DNA from: Apostichopus japonicus
Taxonomy: Eukaryota; Echinodermata; Holothuroidea; Aspidochirotida; Stichopodidae
NCBI RefSeq assembly: GCF_037975245.1
Contig: NC_092572.1
Location: 28,195,989-28,259,988 of the forward strand
DNA length: 64,000 bases
Direction of reading: 5' to 3'
Positions within the stretch are counted from its first letter, which is position 1. Every line of letters begins with the position of its first letter. The notes beneath the pieces are model-generated. The model was given only the letters and a program-made list of their open reading frames with translations. It was not told the DNA's origin and did no database searches. Position numbers and translations under genes: made by a program. Below are positions 55,997 to 64,000 of the stretch, piece by piece.

Positions 55997-57140
55997 CATA
56001 AAAAGATGAGTAGAATAAACCAATTATGAAGAGAAAACTGACTCTCCAATCTGGTGTTAAAAACTCAAACTTGGTTCAATGGTTCAATCAAATATAAAGA
56101 ATGTTTGCCGTGATTCATATAAAGCAAATTTGGTTAACTTGATCGTCGTGTTCTCACGATTGTGTCGGCATTAAATCTGAACTATAAAAAAAGAGAAGAA
56201 AAAGACCATTTTAACACAATTATTCACTACATATCTATAATTTACGATAATTTCAATGATTTTTTATCAGTTTAGTGTCTTCATATAGTGATCATTTAGG
56301 ACAAAGTTTAGTAGAAATGTAGTGCACTGAGCAACACTTCATCCCATGCAACATTATTTCATTATTTAAGCACATTTAATTGAACAGATAATGGTTCAGT
56401 AGGTTCATCATATTAGTTTCACCACAGAGTCACAATCTTCATTCTATTCATTAAACATAAGTCACATACATAAGTATGTTAATTATCATTTAATTATAAC
56501 TATCATACCACTATTGCCAGTCAAATGACACAGACTACATAATACCATCACTGAAACTGAGAATTTTCAACCAATTTAGCACATTCAAGACAGTAACACC
56601 AACTAGTGACTAGAATGGTTGTTCCACAATTTACGACAAGAAGCTCTTTCAGAATGTATTTTTCTTATATGAGAGGGCACTTGGATATATTCTAGAAAGG
56701 TATACACATTGCAAATCTTGCACAAAGAATGGTCCCGGCCAAGTAAAGGTATTTATCATCATCTTTCAATTAAATAAATCTGCAAAACTGATCCTCTTGA
56801 CTTTAAATTAGAAATGAATGGTCATAAAGGCAGAGTAACAAAATGTGTATATTATCACCAGATAACTGAATGGATATCTTCTTTCTTGGCCTGCTGGATT
56901 ATGGCTGTAATGTGTACACATTCTAAGGCAGATGTTAACGTCCATCAGGTAATGATGGCAAAAGAGCATACAAAGAATAGCTAGAAAGAAAATAGGGAAC
57001 ATGCTAAGTATAGCAGGTGTGTTAATAAAACTATTATCATGTAACTGGGATCTACACTTATATAGCCTAGAGACTATCAAGTGTGAATCTTGACTGTTAT
57101 ATTTGTACTAATTTCATGATTTTAAGACCAACTAATACAC
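55997..57140. other. minus-strand intron or intergenic stretch
   Basis: Searched for a DHHC exon upstream of 55990 and found none. No other element recognised. Confidence 0.4.
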
Positions 57141-57143
57141 ACT

Positions 57144-57595
57144 AGATGCTGCCATTCAAATATCAAAAGTTACTGCATAAGAGTCCGATAGCATAGCAAC
57201 ATTCATGCAGTCACTGATGATGTTACAAACTGAAAGCTGTTGCCATTTCCATTCTAAACTTACACATCTCCACTTGTAAAATACACAGAGTTCACCAAGT
57301 AAAGTAGTAAAATTATGGTATTTCTTGATTTCTCACGCAACGCTTTCACAAAATTTGTATGAATATATCACATACCAGATGAAATGCTGCCAAATATAGT
57401 TTCAAAAGTAGCTGCATAAAGGGGCCTATATCATAGCAACATACATGCAGCCACTGACAATGTTTGAAATTTAAACTTACACATCTTCACTTGTACCATA
57501 CACAGACTTCACCAAGTAGTGAAATATGGTATTTCTTGATTTATCAAACAAAGTTGTCACTAAATTGTATGAATATATCACATACCAGATGAGAT
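57144..57595 (+). repeat. two tandem copies of a roughly 225-bp unit
   Basis: 'gatagcatagcaacattcat' and 'aacttacacatctccacttg' in copy 1 recur as 'tatcatagcaacatacatgc' and 'aacttacacatcttcacttg' in copy 2. Both end 'atatatcacataccagatga'. Confidence 0.75.
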
Positions 57596-57599
57596 ACTG

Positions 57600-60310
57600 G
57601 CGTACAGGCATATGTTTTGGAGTATTAATGACTTCTAATTTTCATCATGGTGCTGTTGTTTCTTTTTTCTCATATTCAGTTATACTGATGCTATGAAGTA
57701 CTTCACAGCCAGTGTTTTGGTCATATGAATTGTAGATTTAAAGAAGAGATAATGGTTTACATACAGTCAGCTATGCAGATATGTATCACTGTAATAGGAT
57801 CAATATCATTATAAAAGCTGGTATGTAGATACAACGAAAGTATATCACTGCAAAAGGGTGCATGTTATGGATATAACTACAAATGCTGGTATGTATATTA
57901 ATACAAAATGTCTGTAACTGTCTAGTATGTAATGTTTAATATCTGCATTGCTTGCTGCTTAGTAAACAGAAAGTTACAAACTAACTAGATGGATATCAAT
58001 TTGATAAAGCAGTAATGAACAGCGTTATGTGTTCTATGCATGATAGATTTAATAATATATGTATTAAGTCACTCACTTTCAATTCACAGACCAAATATAG
58101 ATGATGAAAGGTGAAATGATTAACATACCTAACATTTCCTGACATGCGTTCTAACAGACTCTTCGTTTTTGCGAAGAGTTCCACGAGTTAACTAATTGCC
58201 ATATGCCTTCCTACATGTAGTAGGCCTTTGTAAAATCACTTCTTTCAAAGGACAAGAATAGTCTGACTGGATTTCGTACAATTCCTTTTCAGTTATCTGT
58301 AAGTAGAGTGCCACGTTATTGGAAAGTGGAAATCAAAGTGCGAATCCTTCTACACAACTCATATTAGTGTTATGTTATGGCTTGAAATGCAACATGGCTA
58401 GCACATGTTTAACGTGTAGACACTTGCATCGTCATAGTAACCTGTTAACCTTAATGTTCAACTGACAGCTGTAAGGATACTTGTGAAACTTGTTACTGAA
58501 ACCAATTTTCCAACATTCAGCAAATGGCTGTACAATATACTTTTTGCAATGTATTATACTGTTTATTGACAAAAACATATTACTAATACTAAAAAGAAGC
58601 AGCTGCATATTTTAATGTTTAAAGCATACATTGAATTGAATTGAATTGAATAAAGGACTTTTTTTTGGCTCAGCTTATCACTCTATGGCAGTTCCGTCAG
58701 CTTTGGAAAGAATAATTTGTAAAAATTAGAACGTTCACATAGGTAGAACTTTGAAATTTAAATATTGGCATTTCTTTCTTACTTGGATTTCAAATTCATG
58801 ACTGTTTATAATTTGAGATTTTTCTTTAAATTATATACATTTTGAAAAGTCTGTTAAGCTTTCAATGTAGCATGAAAAGCTAGCAGATTCATATGCTTAA
58901 TGTATGGTTTGACCTAGCAAATTGCATCTTCATTTGAATGGACACGATGAGTTCACTCACTGTGCTATTTTATCAGTTTAAGTTTACTATGTTTAACATT
59001 TCACATATTCTTCAATTCTTTGTACCACAAAATTGTTTGCAACTTTATAGGCTGACCAACAGTTACAGCAAATTCAAGATAGAATTCCTTCTTACTGTAT
59101 GGATGTCCCTATATATATATTTTTTTTTCTATTTACAGATAGTGGCTTGTGGGACTCCCTTGAAAGATTGACAGTCGACTGTTGTTAATAATCAGTACAA
59201 ATATAAACTGCTTGTCCGTTACTATCGTTATCATTCTTTATGTTCTCGAGCTCTGTGTCATCAAGCTTCAGATTTCTTTCCAACATCCCGCCATTCTTTA
59301 GAAAATTTGCTGGACAAATCCTTCAAATGGTCATAACAACAAAACGGTTCATGGTTCCAATACTATTTCAAGATGTCAATTGAATTGAGATTATCCATAG
59401 ATGAACGTGAGTGGACCGTCAAAAACTAGACCATTATCTTATTGAATTAAAAAGAAAACGTGTGGACTGGGCAGTAAAAAGAGCTAGAATAGTGTTATTC
59501 TTTTCATTCTGCCCCACCACATTTATTAAATTTAGCATGGCAGCTCTTTGAAAAAGATTGCCATAACAAAATTTATTGGTTACAGGTTCATACTTCAAGT
59601 GTGAAAACCAGTTATCTTCGCCGGTAAAAATAGCGATTTTGTAGAAAGTGTGTTTTAGAGACATACTGAGACACATTTGCCAGTTTAACCCTTTTTCACA
59701 CTTGACCACAGCTCTTTCCTGGGAAACGCGTGTGGAAGACCAAGAACAAGGGTTGAGACATCGAAATCTAAGGTGTGTAATATATTCTAACCTATAGTGC
59801 CTGAGATATCATGGTTTTACGAGCGTTCTTTAAAGTAGAGCAGAAATGTTGCAGAATCTTAATTCTACTGATGAACTTATAGTGGTACACTTGAGACAGG
59901 TTTAGGTTTAGGTCGTACTTTTTAAACAAACGTTTTCACGCACAGAGTATAAATAACATAAACAATAAAAATACTACAGAACCATGTAAGGACTAAATTG
60001 GAAAGATAAAGCCACTATTACCATAAAGTCAAACCCTTTGTTTAAGGAACTCTTCCTGGCAAAAATTGCTATGATGCCGCAGTTGTATTTATATATTGAG
60101 TGGGACGCCACTTTCAAGCCACTATTTTCCTTTTTCAAGAGTGCAATCCAAGCTGTTAAGGCTGAGGTAAGGAATATATGTCACTTGCAAGCTAGCGATA
60201 TAAGTGTCCCATTAGCACAGTCTGTTACATAATTGTTCATTTAAGTATGTCAGTAGCTCCTGATAATGATGATAATATGATATGACTGATAATATGTTAG
60301 ATGCACAACA
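57600..60310. other. stretch with few recognisable features
   Basis: Holds a (TTGAA)n microsatellite at 58631-58650 and an ACTCTTCG/CGAAGAGT hairpin at 58158-58179 beside a minus-strand donor (GTTAG|GTATGT) that might end a non-coding exon. Otherwise nothing recognised. Confidence 0.35.
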
Positions 60311-60322
60311 TCCTTTTCTTAC

Positions 60323-60361
60323 CTCCTTAATACTATGCTGGAGACCAAAATCAGCAGCCAT
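60323..60361 (-). CDS. possible small upstream coding exon
   Basis: Acceptor-like CTTACAG at about 60375, ATG at 60361, donor AAGGAG|GTAAGA, phase 0. It codes MAADFGLQHSIKE and could splice in frame to the exon ending at 55990, giving a 76-residue protein with a ZDHHC-like tail. The exon is too short to identify and could be chance. Confidence 0.22.
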
Positions 60362-60584
60362 GTAAAATATTTACTGTAAGACTGTGATTGACATTTAGCT
60401 GGAACCATATAGGACTTCATTCACCAAAACAAGGCAAAATGCATAAGAATTGGTCTCTGAAATGGCTTTAGGCCACCAAAATAAATAATTTTGTTAAACA
60501 AGTCCATTTAATAGTCCATAGTGACAACATTTTGAGGAAAATAATCCAATCTGGAAGCCAAAATATGTTATCATTTATCATTAC

Positions 60585-60935
60585 AATAATTCAATACGTA
60601 GTGTACGTATTGAAATTTAAATAACATAAAATCCCGCCTAGCATGTGCAATTGTGATTTCAACCATTCAATTTAACAATTTTGTAATAGACATACATGAA
60701 ATTTGTAGTACATAGAATAAACAGTGATATAACCTGCCTTGTTAGAAAAATTCAAAATACAAAAAATCGAGAAAAAAAATGTTCCAATCTGCCAGCAGAA
60801 ACGGAAACATATGTTGCTATTTGGCTAAGTGTTACAATATTTCAATACGTAGTGCGATCACATCACATCCCACCTACCATGCCCATTATTTATTTCAACA
60901 ATTCATTTCTAAGATTCATTTTAACAATTTATTAA
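60585..60935 (+). repeat. two diverged copies of a roughly 100-bp repeat
   Basis: Both copies run from 'ttcaatacgtagtg' (about 60588 and 60840) through 'atcccgcctagcatg'/'atcccacctaccatg' to 'ttaacaattt'. Spacing is about 250 bp. Confidence 0.6.
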
Positions 60936-61379
60936 CACGGATACTAAAACACTTGCCAACAGTACAAACATGCCAATTGCCAAACATAAAAAGGTAACAT
61001 ACATTTACGTGATATTATTTCTTAAAACAATAGGACACATCAACAACCCACTGGCTATCAGTCTACCAAATAATCGGTATTGCAATTAATAAATTCTGTG
61101 AGGGATGTTTGTAAATGTCTTATTTGTACAAAACACAACCTAAATTTATGAAATGTTATAAAAGCTTCAGTTTTGTGTTACGTTGGAATGCGAGAGGTCT
61201 CGATAATTAATTTTAACGAGACACAAGCCTGGGTTCGCTTCCGTAAGGAACACAGACAAATTGACGAGTCTCGAGAATTTGAATGAGAACGTACACTATA
61301 TTGAACAATGGATTTTGAACCAAAAACAACAAATGGTAATTACAAATATATAGAAAATTCCTCACAAACTTAACAAGAT

Positions 61380-62110
61380 AGGATACACTTTAAAACACGC
61401 TGGTCTCTTCCAACGGCGATATCCCTCAGCGGCCACGACCTTGATGACGACAATTCTCGGTCCGTTGTACCGCGAAATTCACTGGTCCTCGACGAAGTTT
61501 CTCGCGATCCTAGAAACAGCAGTCACCTTCTTTCCGGCGATGCTCCAAAATAGAAGACGGACTTCCAGCTACAATCGAGTGAAGCACAAGTCGAACTTCT
61601 CGCCGACTAAATATTACCAGAGTCAGTCTAAAATCAGCTTTATAGCCACCAACTCCTGGCGTAACGAACTTCCTCAACGGAGACAGAAATTCTTCACCTT
61701 CTCCGAAATAAAGACTGGAACACTGAAATTTCACAGCAAAGTCCTCTCCAAACTTCTGAATGGAAGTGTATAATCAATCTTGGTATCGATATCTCAATCC
61801 TTCAAAAACTACTGGCAGTTGAGCACTGACGATATATAGTAGAATGGTATAATATGTGTCGTCGCTTGTATTCGTTCAGAAACTCCGAAACTATCCGATT
61901 TGGGCGGGTTTTTATACGATTCGCCATGTCAAGAATCATCTAGACCTTTCTTGATACACCTGAGTAACAATTCGACCCAGTTTCTCTGCTCGCGGAAGTC
62001 CTTTGCATATCTCGCGAACATTCCAGAGAATGCACGAAGATGCATGGACAGCTTACAACGGGATTTCACGTAAACTGATTGAAACCCGAGACCAGCGTGT
62101 CATCATATGG
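61380..62110. other. CpG-richer block of unknown nature
   Basis: Base composition changes from AT-rich to mixed with many CG steps, bordered by a 'gatatatagtag' TATA-like word near 61830. Open frames exist on both strands (for example 61441-61773) but none has a recognisable domain. It could be an LTR, a promoter-proximal exon or a transferred fragment. Confidence 0.3.
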
Positions 62111-62387
62111 AATATACCACGGTAACCCGACCTAATTTCTCAAATATTGATTTGTCACGTAGGCAATTTCAAATACTTTCTATATTATAACATTAGGTTC
62201 CTCACTAGCAGTGACTAGCGTTAGGCTACAATGGGCCCTCGTAACATATGACTAAATGTCGGTCTCAAGACACATACTAGTAAAATGCAAGTTATCAGTC
62301 GCGATTGTTCAATTTAGCAACCAGTCTGTATCAGTCAGTCAGAAATCGAATATTTTCAGAGATATATTGGATTAAAGTTGGAAGTTC

Positions 62388-62543
62388 TCACTCATTTTTT
62401 ACAGCTTTGTTATCTGTTGTCATTGCCCCAGCTCCTGTCGGCTTCCCTTCGGCATCTCCTCCAAATGTTTGATCACCAATCCCATGATGAGAGTGCAAAG
62501 AAGTATTTTGTAACCAAGAGATAAGTAGAAATCTCATATCATT
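62388..62543 (-). CDS. candidate terminal exon of the paralogous receptor
   Basis: Acceptor ATATTAAAG|AATGAT, open for 51 codons in phase 0 from the previous exon, ending at TGA (62388-62390). It codes NDMRFLLISWLQNTSLHSH, then a Gly-rich tail (GIGDQTFGGDAEGKPTGAG) and AMTTDNKAVKNE. If this is the true end, the paralogue stops shortly after UPA and has no death domain. The acceptor has a poor pyrimidine tract, so the exon is less certain than its upstream neighbour. Confidence 0.4.
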   Translation of the reverse strand, partial: NDMRFLLISWLQNTSLHSHHGIGDQTFGGDAEGKPTGAGAMTTDNKAVKNE

Positions 62544-63115
62544 CTTTAATATATATACTTATTGAGATGATTATAAGAGCAACTGCATTAAATTTCATCA
62601 AAATATCTTCAAACGGTTCCAATATCAAGCAATACAAATCTTCCTGTATGGAACACAATCACAAAGTGTACTTCAATGCCGCGGACCTTTCTTTCTAAAT
62701 GAATGTTTTACATCAAGAACCACTTCTGTCAAAGGTCCCTTAAGTATTTGTTATAACTGAATGAAACTACATTAATTTATATAAATTATGTAGAATCTCT
62801 CATAAACCACATGTAAATGCAAGTCTTAAATGAAGTTTCAACTCTGGATTCTGAGAGCAACAGATAAAATGGATCAGTAAGACTGTCATGAAGCCTACAA
62901 ATATATACATATATTGTTAGTTATGTTAAGAGAGAACTATTAACTCAAAGACACATTCAATAACTTTAATCATAAATATTGCTCAACAATAATGACATAA
63001 ACGTTTAATACCAATTATCCCCACGGTAACCAAGCGTTATGTTAAGTTAATGGTAAATACAAAGTATGATCGGAATAGTGCAGGCCAAATGTAGGTTACA
63101 TAATTAATTACAAAC

Positions 63116-63223
63116 CTTGAATGGAACAATCAGTTCAATTGTTTCTGTCTGAGTAGCTTTGAAGTTAAAGATACGACCTTCTTCTCCAAACTCTCTAGAG
63201 TTGCTAACATACATTCCCATGCA
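63116..63223 (-). CDS. paralogous receptor gene, UPA-like exon (5' part off the right edge)
   Basis: Acceptor GCAATAG|TGCATGG, donor TTCAAG|GTTTGT, 108 nt, phase 0 on both sides. It codes CMGMYVSNSREFGEEGRIF then NFKATQTETIELIVPFK. It aligns with exon 1378-1515: GEE at the same place, then a run ending ELIVPFK versus ELIVDFK, with the same phase and donor. The paralogue therefore lies head-to-tail upstream, and its NACHT/ZU5 part should be beyond position 64000. It is ten codons shorter at the 5' end. Confidence 0.65.
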
Positions 63224-64000
63224 CTATTGCAGCAACGTTCATACCTTTGAGAATTGATTAAATAAAAATCACAGTGTTGTTTGACCTGTTTAAGCTGCAT
63301 GTTGATATGCAAAGAAACTGAACAAAAGTGATAAATATTTGAACATTATTCTTAATTAGTTTTGCAAGTTTTTTTACACTTGAAACTTCTAACAACAATG
63401 ATCTACTCTAAAGAAGGAAAAGTTAGCCTAATGAGTAGCAGTGAAGTGAAAGTACAGTGATGTGTCAGAAGGAAGCTAACTGCATGAAATAAATGTGTAT
63501 CCTTGTTTCACGAAGGATAAGTAACACCCAGTATGTACTTCAATTCTTTTGTGGAGGTTGTAAATAAACAAAACTGTATTTTCTACATACCTTTCTTGTT
63601 AGAAATAGGGAAATTTTTGACACTTTCTGTTCAATTCTGTATGGTAAATTACAAAATCCAAATGGACATTTTCACCTAATTTTGCAAAATAATGTGAAAA
63701 TAAATCCTTTATTTTACTCAAAAAGGAAAAGTTATATTGATATTGGATGCATTTGGAAGTAACAGCAATATGCAATCCTTATAGTAATGACTGTGTCCAT
63801 TGGATTGTTTATATAATGTAAAGTTTTAAGTAGCTTGGAAAAGCTTTGAACCCTCAAGTATGATTGCACTTCAACCTGAAATATATTGAAATTTGTTTAA
63901 GTCAAGTTCGAGTAATGGAAGTAAAACTTTTTAATAAAGAATCACTTGTAGTTATTTTCTTTTACTTTGAAACTGAAAAAAAAAGTATTTCCAACACTAA
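63224..64000. other. intron of the paralogous receptor
   Basis: AT-rich, with no recognised exon up to the right edge. Confidence 0.45.

Noticed and set aside
59144-59171. Plus-strand exon after 'ttttctatttacag' coding IVACGTPLKD
   Set aside because: Only ten codons before a stop and no partner exon on that strand.
61441-61773. 110-residue plus-strand frame as a gene
   Set aside because: No domain, no splice context, and a competing open frame on the opposite strand; kept only as a CpG-rich block of unknown nature.
56000-62380. DHHC catalytic exon for the ZDHHC-like tail
   Set aside because: I searched for Asp-His-His-Cys codons on the minus strand and found none.

Overview
Eukaryotic genomic DNA, AT-rich, intron-rich and full of young non-autonomous DNA transposons, tRNA-derived SINEs and satellites. 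The combination of death-effector-like domains, NACHT, ZU5/UPA and a beta-propeller in one gene, with TGACCTTTGACC-type dispersed repeats and small hAT-like elements, suggests a marine invertebrate deuterostome. An echinoderm is most likely; that is an inference, and no species is named.

The main gene is on the minus strand. I rebuilt it exon by exon from GT/AG junctions and reading phase. A non-coding first exon lies near 30.9-31.1 kb and the ATG is at 29626. Twelve coding exons run down to 1378, and the gene continues off the left edge. All eleven coding junctions keep one open frame of 1,417 codons: beta-propeller (1-275), two death-effector-like domains (276-463), a NACHT NTPase (464-1054), a linker on small exons, ZU5 (about 1189-1296) and a UPA-like half (1297-1417). 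It looks like an intracellular STAND receptor or adaptor with a propeller at the N-terminus instead of C-terminal LRRs. This is the best candidate for an undescribed system.

At the right edge (62388-63223, minus strand) is the 3' end of a second, paralogous gene, with a matching UPA exon ending at the same GTTTGT donor, so the locus is a tandem family. Between the two receptors are weaker minus-strand transcription units. One has two exons resembling the C-terminus of a ZDHHC3/7-type palmitoyltransferase (54600-55990). The other is a small unidentified gene (42638-47918).

Layout: 1-29.6 kb receptor gene, whose largest intron holds a 222-bp satellite and whose first long coding-region intron holds a hairpin-bearing repeat cluster and a hAT MITE; 31-38.4 kb foldback elements, a 2.2-kb GGTAAA-rich element, TGACCT repeats and a SINE; 38.44-48.13 kb an interval bounded by inverted 28-bp TTAA-ended repeats and containing the small gene and a nested hAT stack; 48-54.6 kb mostly featureless with short repeats and a SINE; 54.6-62.4 kb the ZDHHC-like exons, tandem repeats and a CpG-richer block; 62.4-64 kb the paralogous receptor. 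No tRNA, rRNA, CRISPR or prokaryotic gene organisation was seen. All gene models are hand-built and need transcript support.
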